A stretch of DNA of 64,000 bases from Candidatus Riflebacteria bacterium HGW-Riflebacteria-1 (GTDB lineage Bacteria > Muiribacteriota > Ozemobacteria > Ozemobacterales > Ozemobacteraceae), in NCBI GenBank assembly GCA_002839445.1, contig PGYB01000009.1, forward strand, positions 207,528 to 271,527, read 5' to 3'. This document shows positions 36,952 through 45,470 of the stretch, one piece after another. The position numbers and the translations under genes are program-made. Every line of letters starts with the position of its first letter. The first letter of the stretch is position 1. The notes below the pieces were generated by a model. The model searched no databases. It saw only the letters and a list, made by a program, of their open reading frames with translations, and was not told where the DNA came from.

Positions 36952-39420
36952 ATGATTAATCCAGAAAGCAATGTCAGAAAAGGTTCTGCATATCTTTTTG
37001 TTATAGGCATTATTTCCATTCTGGTGATTTTTGTTCTGTTTTTCTCTCGCAACGCAACTTCGCGCAGGTTTTCCACACGCATGATGACCGATGAAAAAAA
37101 GGCCGAGGCGGTTGCTGAGGCTGCGGTAGACCTGGTCATGGGTTTTGTAAAAGAAAAAATGAATGATGCAACAGACCTGAATTTTTATACTTATTTTCGC
37201 TTTCCCTGCGACCTAACTCAGGCGAGTCTGGGCACTGCCGATGGCAAAAACATTCCTCTTGATCTGAACAGTTATAACGCGCCTATTGAAATGCATGGCA
37301 ATGAGCCTGCCCTGAGCCCGATAAAATCTTTGATTGATGAGCTTGGCGGCGAAGATTATGTGAAAGTTAAGGTTTTCTGCAGCGTGGTCTATGCCGAAGC
37401 CTTTGCCGCGAGAAAAGACGGTTATCAGGTCGTCGGGCAGAGCAAAAAATCAGCTGGCGCGGTCGGAGATTCGGCAAAATTTCTCGATTCTGTTTCTAAT
37501 CTGGGCGCTTCTGGCGATGGCTCGCTCAGCTCTTACAACAGTGATTGGAAGCTGGATTTTAAATTGCCTAACCAGACCTACACTGAAAAGCGCAACATAA
37601 AAATCAACGGAGTTCCCTGGGGCTTCAAGACAAAAAAGAAAGAAGTGACCATTACCAGGTTGCCTCCTTACGAGTCTGAGCTAAAAGTGCTTGGTACTAT
37701 ATGGGTAAAGGTTGTCGATGAGCTGGCTGGGATAACCTGGTTTGAATTGAAGCCATCAGACCCGCAGGGTTCAATGGTGGTCGATGTAATGGATATAATC
37801 AAAGATTATCTTGCCCTGCCAGCAGCCTGCACGCTGCTGACAATGGAAGCTGTGCGCGATATAGCAATGCAAGGTGATCACAACAGCAGTGGCCTTTACT
37901 GGCAGGCCACCGGCCTGACCAATGAAATCAGCAACGATTACGGCAATCTTTCGCCAGCGCTAAAAAATCTGGTAAAGTCTGATCCCTATGGCAGCAACCC
38001 GCAGGTGGTAGAGAAAACCGGGGTTTTTCAATTGAGAGCAGAAGTTGAATATCTGCCGAACGGCCCTGATGGCAAAAAAATTGAGAAAAATCTTGTCGCC
38101 AACAGACCTTTTAAGGTTTCTGATGTCCATCCGCCTGCCCCGGAGTATACATTTTTTGTTGCCAACTCAAACCTGTTGTTTGAGGGCGGTGGTGATAATC
38201 CCATGGCTGCAAATCTTGGCAACGCCATCAACTGGTCGTCATCTTATTCTGTGGCATCGATCTGTTTTCATAATCTGCCGGGTGGCGAATACGACAACAT
38301 CACCGGTTTTTCGGGTGGCTCTGGTTCGCGCGTTCAGGTTCCGGGTATGGTCAGGATCAATTCCCGTCAGGAAATGTGGGTCAACACATTCATCGGAACC
38401 CTTGAAGAGCCTGATCTGACCGAATTCAACTCTCTGGTAAACAAAAAATCGGTTGCTAATTACAATGTTCTGCCAACCTTTCGCTGGAAGGACGGCGGCG
38501 CAGCTCAGCGTCATCATGAAGTCGAATTCCCGGTTCTCAGCGAAACGAACTGGGGCGACGACCTGTGGTTGCCGACCGGCTTTGAAAACCTCGTCGGCGT
38601 GCTGGAATTATGTACAGCGTTGCAGGGACCAGTTCTGTTTTTCGGCAAGTCATTTATAGAATATCCTCTGGGCATGCGTCTTGAGGCTAAAATGAAGCAA
38701 AAATACGCGAATCTGGTGCTGTCGACGAAGTTAATCGGTGATAAGAATTCGCCGCACGACCGCTCAGAGGTAAATCTGCGTTATCAAAACCGTGAAAAGA
38801 AATATGGCATCGACGGCATGCCGGGTTACTCGGGCTCGGGTGACTGGTCGCCCGACGATTACAAGAATATGCCGGCAAATGTCTACAGTTTGATGCAGTA
38901 TGCCAAAAAGGCGACGCATTTTTATCGTTCTGAGGCAGAATTCTGGGCGGATACCAAGCGTTTTACCGGTGGAGTCTACGATTGCACCGGCGTTACCTAT
39001 ATCATTGGTGGCTTGACAGTAAACTCTGTTTTAAAAGTTAAAGGTAATGGTATTCTCGTTGTTAAAGAGAATATCAATTTGAAAAAGAACGTTGAAAGAG
39101 TTGGTGACTCGACATTTACTCTGATGGCCCGCGCTGGTGCCATAGTAATTTCGGGCGGTTGCAATAAGATTGAGGCAAGTTGTTTTTCGAACTATTCTCC
39201 AATGATTGACACCACAAACAAGGTCGAAATTCACGGCAACCTGGTATGCAATGAGTTTGACCGGGCAGATGTTGATTACCTCGAAGTGTTTTTTGATTCA
39301 GCCAATTGCAGAATAACTCCACTTTCAGTTATGAGAGATGTTGGCAAATTTGAACCAAAGAGGTATATTGTTTCGATAGCAGATAACTGGACAAGTTATA
39401 AATTTCAGAAAAAAGAATGA
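36952..39420 (+). CDS. Large PilX-like surface protein in the pseudopilin operon
   Basis: An 822-residue protein with an N-terminal segment (NPESNVRKGSAYLFVIGIIS, then ILVIFVLFFSRN) like the short cytoplasmic end and hydrophobic helix of PilX/PulK-type pilin-associated proteins. The rest (about 60-822) is a large beta-rich extracytoplasmic part without a family I recognise. There is no type III pilin E5. The start is chosen by AGGAGG seven bases before the ATG. Two prepilin-like genes follow directly (5-base gap, then a 4-base overlap). It may be a minor pilus or secretion tip component. Confidence 0.65.
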   Translation: MINPESNVRKGSAYLFVIGIISILVIFVLFFSRNATSRRFSTRMMTDEKKAEAVAEAAVDLVMGFVKEKMNDATDLNFYTYFRFPCDLTQASLGTADGKNIPLDLNSYNAPIEMHGNEPALSPIKSLIDELGGEDYVKVKVFCSVVYAEAFAARKDGYQVVGQSKKSAGAVGDSAKFLDSVSNLGASGDGSLSSYNSDWKLDFKLPNQTYTEKRNIKINGVPWGFKTKKKEVTITRLPPYESELKVLGTIWVKVVDELAGITWFELKPSDPQGSMVVDVMDIIKDYLALPAACTLLTMEAVRDIAMQGDHNSSGLYWQATGLTNEISNDYGNLSPALKNLVKSDPYGSNPQVVEKTGVFQLRAEVEYLPNGPDGKKIEKNLVANRPFKVSDVHPPAPEYTFFVANSNLLFEGGGDNPMAANLGNAINWSSSYSVASICFHNLPGGEYDNITGFSGGSGSRVQVPGMVRINSRQEMWVNTFIGTLEEPDLTEFNSLVNKKSVANYNVLPTFRWKDGGAAQRHHEVEFPVLSETNWGDDLWLPTGFENLVGVLELCTALQGPVLFFGKSFIEYPLGMRLEAKMKQKYANLVLSTKLIGDKNSPHDRSEVNLRYQNREKKYGIDGMPGYSGSGDWSPDDYKNMPANVYSLMQYAKKATHFYRSEAEFWADTKRFTGGVYDCTGVTYIIGGLTVNSVLKVKGNGILVVKENINLKKNVERVGDSTFTLMARAGAIVISGGCNKIEASCFSNYSPMIDTTNKVEIHGNLVCNEFDRADVDYLEVFFDSANCRITPLSVMRDVGKFEPKRYIVSIADNWTSYKFQKKE

Positions 39421-39425
39421 GATGA

Positions 39426-39857
39426 ATGAAAACCCGGAAGGCTTATACAATACTTGAAGTTCTTGTAGCTTCGGTAATTTTTGTCATGGCGGCGATCCCG
39501 ATCTATTATGCTGTTGCCGGCAGTGCCAGCAAAGGTATCGAGACTACCAAGCTGTCAATGGCGCGAAAAATACTTGAGTCTTTCCGTGAAGAAATTATGG
39601 CGTGCAAGTATGAGGATCTAGAGACCTTTGCCGGCGGAAGCACTACATTTGGCGTTTTAAATGGCGGTTTTCCCAAGACTCTTTCTGATGTTTTAGCTTT
39701 TCAGAGAGAATACAAAGATTTCGATTTTTCGCCAGAAATAAGAGTCAATCCAGACAGAAGCACTGTTCTCGAGTTCCGGGGCAGCGTAACCTGGACATCG
39801 ACAGACGGCGAAAAGCACGCGGCTGAAAAGCTGAGTTTCATGGTAGTTAAGCCATGA
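39426..39857 (+). CDS. Type IV prepilin-like protein (pseudopilin)
   Basis: A 143-residue protein with a prepilin N-terminus: MKTRKA then YTILEVLVASVIFVMAAIPI, with Glu at +5 and a hydrophobic helix. The residue before the cleavage point would be Ala instead of the usual Gly, which prepilin peptidases accept less well. The rest is a small globular domain. The stop overlaps the next prepilin gene (ATGA). Confidence 0.82.
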   Translation: MKTRKAYTILEVLVASVIFVMAAIPIYYAVAGSASKGIETTKLSMARKILESFREEIMACKYEDLETFAGGSTTFGVLNGGFPKTLSDVLAFQREYKDFDFSPEIRVNPDRSTVLEFRGSVTWTSTDGEKHAAEKLSFMVVKP

Positions 39858-40459
39858 GCAGGGGCTTTTGTCATCGCGGCGTTACTATAATTGAAGTGTT
39901 GGTCGCGGCTTTCATTTTTGTCATTATTTCAGGCGGAATTTATACCGTTCTGCGGTCAACCCGTCAGGTTGCCCATGTGTCGCAGGCTAAAGATGAGGCC
40001 AAGGCGATGGCCGAAACGATTTTGAAGTACATGCAGCAGGACATCGCTGTATCAAAGGCCGTAGTCGACAAAAACCCAGGAGGAGGCGGAAAGCCAAAAG
40101 CGACTCCATCATTTTCCAGCAGTGGTGGCGAGATCCGCATGCAGGTGCCAAAACCCGGAATTGTCGCAAAAATGGAAGACGACTATGTTGATGTCGTTTA
40201 CTCTCTTTCTGGAAAAACTTTGCATCGTGATGATGGCGTAACCGGCAACAATAGGCTCTTAAGCAAGTATGTCAGCAAGCTGAATGCCTTTTTGCTAAGT
40301 GACAGCCAGGTTGAAATCGAAGTTGAGATTGAGATTTTTCCTGTCGGTGTGGATACCCCGGTCACGCATAATCAGAGAGTGCTGGTCACTATCAGAGAAG
40401 CAGTTGTTAACGCGGTAGATAAGCGCTGGCTTTCTTCAGACGAAATTACCGCGTATTGA
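39854..40459 (+). CDS. Type IV prepilin-like protein (PulJ/PilW-like)
   Basis: A 201-residue protein beginning MSRGFCHRG, then VTIIEVLVAAFIFVIISGG, a standard prepilin site (Gly at -1, Glu at +5). The globular part starts TVLRSTRQVAHVSQAKDEAK and is longer than major pilins, like minor pseudopilins GspJ/PilW. Its ATG overlaps the stop of the previous pseudopilin by four bases, so the pair is translationally coupled. No secretin, ATPase or prepilin peptidase is in the window. Confidence 0.82.
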   Translation: MSRGFCHRGVTIIEVLVAAFIFVIISGGIYTVLRSTRQVAHVSQAKDEAKAMAETILKYMQQDIAVSKAVVDKNPGGGGKPKATPSFSSSGGEIRMQVPKPGIVAKMEDDYVDVVYSLSGKTLHRDDGVTGNNRLLSKYVSKLNAFLLSDSQVEIEVEIEIFPVGVDTPVTHNQRVLVTIREAVVNAVDKRWLSSDEITAY

Positions 40460-40932
40460 TCGTGGCTTAGCCCCTTTCTGTCTGGTTTATTTCCCATTGC
40501 TTTAACTGAAGCTGTTTTGCCGTGCTTAGTATTATTTATCTCTGCGCTGTTAACTGGTCTCTTCTCTCATTAATTCAGGCATTGAATAACTGTCACGCTG
40601 ATCAGCTTTCAATAATTGTATCAAAAATAGCCATTGATAAAAGCGTCACAAAAGCGTAGGCAGCAATTTTTGGCGAGAAGTTAAAAGTGTGTGCCAACCT
40701 GAGGTAAGATCGCACGGATATTTCTCATTCTGTGGATCCTGCGACTTCGCGCAGAATCCAACTTGTGATGCCCGCGACATTGGGTTATGTGGCAATGACT
40801 ATTATGCAGATGCTGGACCAGGCAGTTTTAAAGACGCTGCTCAACTTATGCCTGCCAATGACTTGTGAGCAAATGGATCTGCTGGTGGATCATTTCGCGT
40901 GCAAACCTTTCAGAGGTGTAGCAATACCTGCA
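40460..40932. other. Long convergent intergenic region with one hairpin
   Basis: About 470 bases between the 3' ends of the pseudopilin operon and the minus-strand envelope protein gene. No recognised gene is seen. A frame from 40732 to 41100 (GTG start) lacks a ribosome site and runs through the neighbour's terminator. A stem GGAT-CTGCG with CGCAG-ATCC (40735-40760) is the clearest structure. Nothing shows whether it is transcribed. Confidence 0.5.
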
Positions 40933-40967
40933 AAAAAAAAGCCCCCAGGCTTTCGCCTGAGGGAACT
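40933..40967 (-). terminator. Terminator of the Ser/Gln-repeat protein gene
   Basis: A stem formed by CCCTCAGGC and GCCTGGGGG on the minus strand, followed by GC and nine T. It lies just after the stop at 40989. Confidence 0.88.
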
Positions 40968-40988
40968 TTTTATTCGAGAACGTCTAGC

Positions 40989-42788
40989 TTACTTACCAGC
41001 GTTGGCTTTAAGACTTTCGTATTCAGCCTTGGCTTTGTTCATTTCCTGGGCAACCTTCATGGCATCAGCCTGGCGACCCTGGGTGAGCATTTCGTTATAG
41101 AGCTTGTAGAGTTCCTGGTATTTGGCCTGGGCAAGCTGAACTTCTGATGAGTAAGTGCCCATCGGAGTTGCTTCACCAGAGATGCTGATTTCAGGAGACT
41201 GAGCACCAGAAACCGGGATCTCTCCACCAGTTGAGCCAGCTACTGAGCCGATGGTGACTGGTCCGGAAACCTGAGCACCTGCAGCTGCGCCGCCAAACGG
41301 GTTAGAACCTACGGGCATACCAATTGAACCATAGCTGGTGTTGCCCTTGCCGAACAGTCCGGCGAGTTTGTTAGCAGCCCAGTTACCCAGCATACCACCG
41401 GCGATACCACCAATGATGGTGCCGAATGGCGGGAAGATCATTGAACCGAGCATTGCGCCTGCGGTTGAACCAATGGTCTGGCCAGCTACGCCGACCCAGT
41501 TGATCTGCTTGAAGGCTTCTTTGATTGAGAATCTGCCGTTCTTGAGGTCACCGGCGAGATAAGCACCTACTGAACCGCCTACGATTGAACCGAAGGTCGG
41601 GGCAAGGGCTGAAAGAACGCCACCAACAACCGGGATCGCAGTCAGGAAAGGAGTGAAGAATGAACCAGCAGCAGCGCCAGTTACTGAACCAACCACGCCA
41701 CCGGCGAATTCGGCTGATACAACAGTCTTAACTGCTTTTCTGAGGCTGGGTTTTTCACCACTGAGGATCTGAGTAGCAAGGTCAACACCTACGGTGATAC
41801 CGGCGGTCATCAGGATGTTCTTCGGGCTGAAACCTGATTTCAGGCTGTCTTTAACATTCTGAACGCCCTGGCCAGTCATTTCTTTGCCGGCGTCATAACC
41901 GGATTTGAATTTGCCAGTGGTCTTGTCTTTCAGATTGCTGAGGAAGCCTTTTTTGTCGGCATCAGCAACTTTACCAGATTCCTGTGAACTCTGACCGGCC
42001 TGTGAAGCTTCCTGGGAAGCCTGAGCGCCTTCCTGAGAAGTCTGACCGCTCTGAGCGGATTCCTGTGAGCTCTGACCGCTCTGTGAAGCTTCCTGAGAAG
42101 CCTGTGAGCCTTCCTGAGAAGTCTGACCACTCTGAGCTGCATCCTGAGAAGCCTGACCGCTCTGTGAAGCGTCTGAGCTGCCTGGTTTTACATCTGGAGT
42201 TTTCTTGCTGAACAGGTTGGAGATTCTGTCTTTGGCGCTCTTGAGCAGATTGCCAATTTTACTTCCGCCAGTTTTTACCACGTCGCCAACTTTGCCGGCG
42301 CCGGTTTTAACTGCATCAGTAGTTTTGTTGCCAAAATTCTGGCCACTTTCTTTACCAGAGGTAAAGCTGTCTTTGACCTTCTGGCCATAAGAATTGAGTT
42401 CATTCTTTACCCAGCTGCCTTCAGCTTTGGCACCGCTTACAGCGGTAGAAGCATCGGCGGACTGAGCGGCAATACCCTGAGAGGTCTGGGCTGCAGTAGT
42501 TGCCTGCGCGGCAGAACCGGCAGCGCCTGATCCGTCAAAAGCCAGTTTCAGATACTGACTCATTTCGAGAGCCATCGGCTGACCATTAACGTAGCGAACG
42601 TTGTAGTGTGTAGTCATGGGGCCGTTGTTCACGGTTACCCACTGACCGGGGGTTACGTTTACGCTCTGTCCACCAACATTTACCTTGATAGCGCTGTACT
42701 CGGCCATCAGAGGTGCTTCGAGAAGGAAGCTGGCGATCAGAACAATACACAGCAATTTGCTGAGAACCTTGATAGTGCTGTTCCTCAT
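40989..42788 (-). CDS. Exported protein with Ser/Gln repeats and glycine-zipper membrane region
   Basis: A 599-residue protein. An N-terminal hydrophobic segment (about 8-29) is a signal peptide. Next come a small domain with VNVGGQSVNVTPGQWVTVNN (about 34-80), an Ala/Ser/Lys region, a Ser/Gln-rich repeat region (about 205-271), a long Gly/Ala-rich hydrophobic part with glycine-zipper character (about 325-500, for example GTIIGGIAGGMLGNWAANKL), and a C-terminal coiled coil (about 545-599). Such layouts suggest an envelope-associated structural protein. No family is recognised. It has its own promoter and a long 5' leader. Confidence 0.65.
   Translation of the reverse strand: MRNSTIKVLSKLLCIVLIASFLLEAPLMAEYSAIKVNVGGQSVNVTPGQWVTVNNGPMTTHYNVRYVNGQPMALEMSQYLKLAFDGSGAAGSAAQATTAAQTSQGIAAQSADASTAVSGAKAEGSWVKNELNSYGQKVKDSFTSGKESGQNFGNKTTDAVKTGAGKVGDVVKTGGSKIGNLLKSAKDRISNLFSKKTPDVKPGSSDASQSGQASQDAAQSGQTSQEGSQASQEASQSGQSSQESAQSGQTSQEGAQASQEASQAGQSSQESGKVADADKKGFLSNLKDKTTGKFKSGYDAGKEMTGQGVQNVKDSLKSGFSPKNILMTAGITVGVDLATQILSGEKPSLRKAVKTVVSAEFAGGVVGSVTGAAAGSFFTPFLTAIPVVGGVLSALAPTFGSIVGGSVGAYLAGDLKNGRFSIKEAFKQINWVGVAGQTIGSTAGAMLGSMIFPPFGTIIGGIAGGMLGNWAANKLAGLFGKGNTSYGSIGMPVGSNPFGGAAAGAQVSGPVTIGSVAGSTGGEIPVSGAQSPEISISGEATPMGTYSSEVQLAQAKYQELYKLYNEMLTQGRQADAMKVAQEMNKAKAEYESLKANAGK
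41976..42137 (-). repeat. Two tandem 81-bp in-frame repeats (27 residues each)
   Basis: Residues 218-244 and 245-271 of the protein are two nearly identical 27-residue units with the pattern AQSGQTSQEG-xQASQEA-SQxGQSSQES. They differ at two positions (S/A at 11, S/A at 20). A partial, more diverged unit lies just before. The composition is Ser, Gln, Glu, Gly and Ala only. Confidence 0.88.
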
Positions 42789-42815
42789 ACTAAATTCTCC
42801 TGAATCATTTGGATT

Positions 42816-42947
42816 ACCCGAGAGAAAGAACCCGATAAACCCGATTCACCGGCACAGACCTACCCGAATGTGCTTGTAAATCGCTTTTTTTAAGGGTGTA
42901 CCCATCACCCTTGCATTCAATTATAACAAACGAAAATAAAACCGCAA
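42816..42947 (-). promoter_or_regulatory. Promoter and 5' leader of the Ser/Gln-repeat protein gene
   Basis: On the minus strand TTGCGG (42947-42942) and TATAAT (42925-42920) with a 16-base spacer. A stem AAGGGTG/CACCCTT lies right at the predicted transcript start (about 42908-42888). The leader of about 125 bases then holds four copies of TCGGGT (plus-strand ACCCGA at 42816, 42830, 42839 and 42862). Confidence 0.55.
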
Positions 42948-42976
42948 GCCATCTGCAGAAATATTTTTAAAAAATT

Positions 42977-43004
42977 AAAGCTGCTCTCGTTAGAGAGCAG
43001 CTTT
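42977..43004 (-). terminator. Terminator of gdhA
   Basis: Perfect 12-bp stem AAAGCTGCTCTC (42977-42988) with GAGAGCAGCTTT (42993-43004), followed on the minus strand by A/T-rich sequence with T-runs. Confidence 0.85.
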
Positions 43005-43030
43005 AAGGTTAGTTAATCAGAGAGTTAAAA

Positions 43031-44365
43031 TCAAACGACACCCTGGTCAAGCATCGCAGTAGCCACTTTCATGAAGCCGGCTACATTGGCGCCCTTGATG
43101 TAATTGATGCGGTCGCCTTCTTTGCCATGTTTTACACAGGCTTCGTGGATAGAATGCATGATGTGTTTCAGTTTGGCGTCTACTTCTTCTGAGGTCCAGT
43201 TCAGGCGCTCGCTGTTCTGGGTCATTTCGAGACCGGAAACGGCCACGCCGCCAGCATTTACTGCTTTACCCGGGGCAAACATCATCTTCTCGTGAGCGAG
43301 TTTGGCGCCGTCGGCTGTGCAGCCCATGTTAGAGACTTCGAGCATCAGCTTGCAACCGTTAGCAGCAAGTTTCTTGACATCGTCTGCGCTGCATTCGTTC
43401 TGGGTGGCGCAGAGAACTGCTACATCACACTTGACACTCCAGGGTTTTTCTTTTGCGAAAAACTTGGCTTTTGGATACTTTTTAACGTAGTCTTCGGCCT
43501 GGTCATTGCATGAAGCGCGCATATCGAGCAGATATTCGCATTTTTCTTCATTGAAGCCTTCTTCGTCGAGAACGTAGCCGTCTGGACCGCTGATGGTGAT
43601 ACATTTGGCGCCGAGTTCGATGAGTTTCTTGATTGAACCCCAGGTAACGTTACCGAAGCCGGAGAGAGCAATAGTCTTGCCCTTAAAGGTTTCGCCCTTG
43701 GTGGCAAGCATGTCGATGCCGAAATAAATCGCGCCAAAGCCAGTGGCTTCAGGGCGAATAAGGCTGCCGCCCCAGGTTGCGCCCTTGCCGGTGAAAACGC
43801 CGGTGAATTCGTTGGCGATGCGCTTATACTGGCCAAACATGTAGCCGATTTCGCGGCCGCCGACGCCGATGTCGCCTGCCGGAACGTCAAGGTTGCTGCC
43901 GATGTGACGATAGAGTTCAGTCATGAAAGATTGGCAGAAGCGCATGATTTCATTGTCAGAGCGGCCTTTAGGATTAAAGTCAGAGCCGCCTTTGCCGCCG
44001 CCCATAGGCAGGGTGGTCAGTGCGTTCTTGAACATCTGTTCAAAGCCGAGAAACTTGAGAATAGAAAGGTTTACGCTGGGGTGAAAGCGCAGTCCGCCCT
44101 TGTATGGCCCGATGGCGCTGTTAAATTGCACACGATAACCGCGGTTAACCTGAATTTCGCCCTTGTCATCGACCCAGGGGACTCTAAAAGAGATCGCGCG
44201 TTCTGGCTCAACGATTCTCTCAAGGATTTTACCCTTAACCATGCGGGGGTTTTTGTTGTATTCTTCCCAGATGGTTTCTACTACCTCGTGAACGGCCTGA
44301 TGAAATTCTGGTTCGTTCGGGTTTCTGGCTTTTACCATGTCCATGAATTCGGCGATGCTTTTCAT
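43031..44365 (-). CDS. gdhA: Glutamate dehydrogenase, hexameric type
   Basis: Interconverts 2-oxoglutarate plus ammonia and glutamate. At 444 residues it fits the small hexameric class (E. coli GdhA type, usually NADP-linked). The glycine-rich substrate lysine motif PMGGGKGGSDF and the downstream CQSFMTELYRHIG are intact, and the Rossmann motif GFGNVTWGS is present. The start at 44365 (MKSIAEFMDMVKA) follows GAAAGGAA; the longer frame adds 24 unrelated residues. Coenzyme choice is by family only. It is a single-gene unit. Confidence 0.94.
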   Translation of the reverse strand: MKSIAEFMDMVKARNPNEPEFHQAVHEVVETIWEEYNKNPRMVKGKILERIVEPERAISFRVPWVDDKGEIQVNRGYRVQFNSAIGPYKGGLRFHPSVNLSILKFLGFEQMFKNALTTLPMGGGKGGSDFNPKGRSDNEIMRFCQSFMTELYRHIGSNLDVPAGDIGVGGREIGYMFGQYKRIANEFTGVFTGKGATWGGSLIRPEATGFGAIYFGIDMLATKGETFKGKTIALSGFGNVTWGSIKKLIELGAKCITISGPDGYVLDEEGFNEEKCEYLLDMRASCNDQAEDYVKKYPKAKFFAKEKPWSVKCDVAVLCATQNECSADDVKKLAANGCKLMLEVSNMGCTADGAKLAHEKMMFAPGKAVNAGGVAVSGLEMTQNSERLNWTSEEVDAKLKHIMHSIHEACVKHGKEGDRINYIKGANVAGFMKVATAMLDQGVV

Positions 44366-44486
44366 TACTTCACTTTCCTTTCGATGCGACCTGATATGTA
44401 TAACCCGATTAACGGGTTTCAAGGGGCAACATAGCACGGAGTTGCAAAGTACTCAAGACTTTGTTTAAAAATTCTCAAACTTGCTG

Positions 44487-45449
44487 TTATGAAGGGCTGC
44501 TGCCGGTAGCTAACCTACGATTCAGCATGCGCTGAGAGATTGCGGCAAATGGTTGTTGAAACATCATGGCAACCAGAACTGGTATGCTTGCCTCAACCGG
44601 AAAATGCCCGATGGCAAGCACCAGCCCGGCACTGGTGTTGCGGATTCCCGCGCAAAAAACGCTGCTGATAACTGCGCTTTCCTTGAACCCAAAAAGTTTT
44701 GCCAGTAGCAGTCCCGTCAAAAAGCCGGTTAACGTGAGTAGCAGCGTAAGCAAAACAATCATCGGGGCGCGCGTGAACATCTCAGATGCTGACTTTTGCG
44801 CCATGCCGACGTTTATCATGATGACAGCGCACATGCTGATGAACGAAGGAATGCCGAGATATCTGATGCTTCTATCATAAAATGTGCCGCGGCTCAGATC
44901 GTTGATTGTGAGACCGAGAACTGAGGGTATAACTATCATCTTGATCAGGCCGGCAATCATCGCCGGGTAGTCGAGAGCCGCCTGTTGACCGGCAAAGAGC
45001 AAAAGAACAGCGGAAACGACCAGCGGGCTGAGCAATGTGTCGATAGTTGCTGCGGTTAAAGAAAGTGCAACATCGCCTTTTCCAATGCCTGTCCAGATGA
45101 CTGCGGTAATACCGACCGGCAGGGCTGCCATTAAAATGTAGCCGAGAATCAGTTCCTGGCGACCGGCAAACAGGGCGTTGCTGAGGATACTTGCAATAAA
45201 GGGCATAAGAAGATGTTGCAGCACGACAATGCTGATGAGTGGAAGGGGCTTGCGAAAGATGGTGCCGAGATCTTTCCAGCTGGTTTTAAGCGCAGTTACA
45301 AAGGTCATGTAACCGAACATCAGCGGAACGGCATCACGCAGAAAATTGAGCCTTTCGCCGACAAGCCAGCCGCAGGCCATGGAGGAGAGCATGAAAAAAA
45401 TCATGCGCGAATTAAGGTAGTGATAGAGCCGTTCTCCGGCAGGTCGCAT
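44487..45449 (-). CDS. Bile acid:sodium symporter-family (BASS) transporter
   Basis: A 320-residue protein with nine to ten membrane helices. The arrangement and blocks such as LMAALPVGITAVIWTGIGKGDVALSL (in part), and FCAGIRNTSAGLVLAIGHFP near the C-terminus, match the SBF/BASS family, which moves organic anions with Na+. The bacterial substrates are mostly unknown; short-chain oxo-acids or pantoate are examples elsewhere. It ends 121 bases before the gdhA start and starts 21 bases after the metalloprotease stop. Confidence 0.8.
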   Translation of the reverse strand: MRPAGERLYHYLNSRMIFFMLSSMACGWLVGERLNFLRDAVPLMFGYMTFVTALKTSWKDLGTIFRKPLPLISIVVLQHLLMPFIASILSNALFAGRQELILGYILMAALPVGITAVIWTGIGKGDVALSLTAATIDTLLSPLVVSAVLLLFAGQQAALDYPAMIAGLIKMIVIPSVLGLTINDLSRGTFYDRSIRYLGIPSFISMCAVIMINVGMAQKSASEMFTRAPMIVLLTLLLTLTGFLTGLLLAKLFGFKESAVISSVFCAGIRNTSAGLVLAIGHFPVEASIPVLVAMMFQQPFAAISQRMLNRRLATGSSPS

Positions 45450-45470
45450 GTTAAATTACCATGTTGGCGT

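Noticed and set aside
40732..41100. 122-residue plus-strand frame as a gene
   Set aside because: No ribosome site, GTG start inside a hairpin, and it runs through the opposite gene's terminator and coding end.
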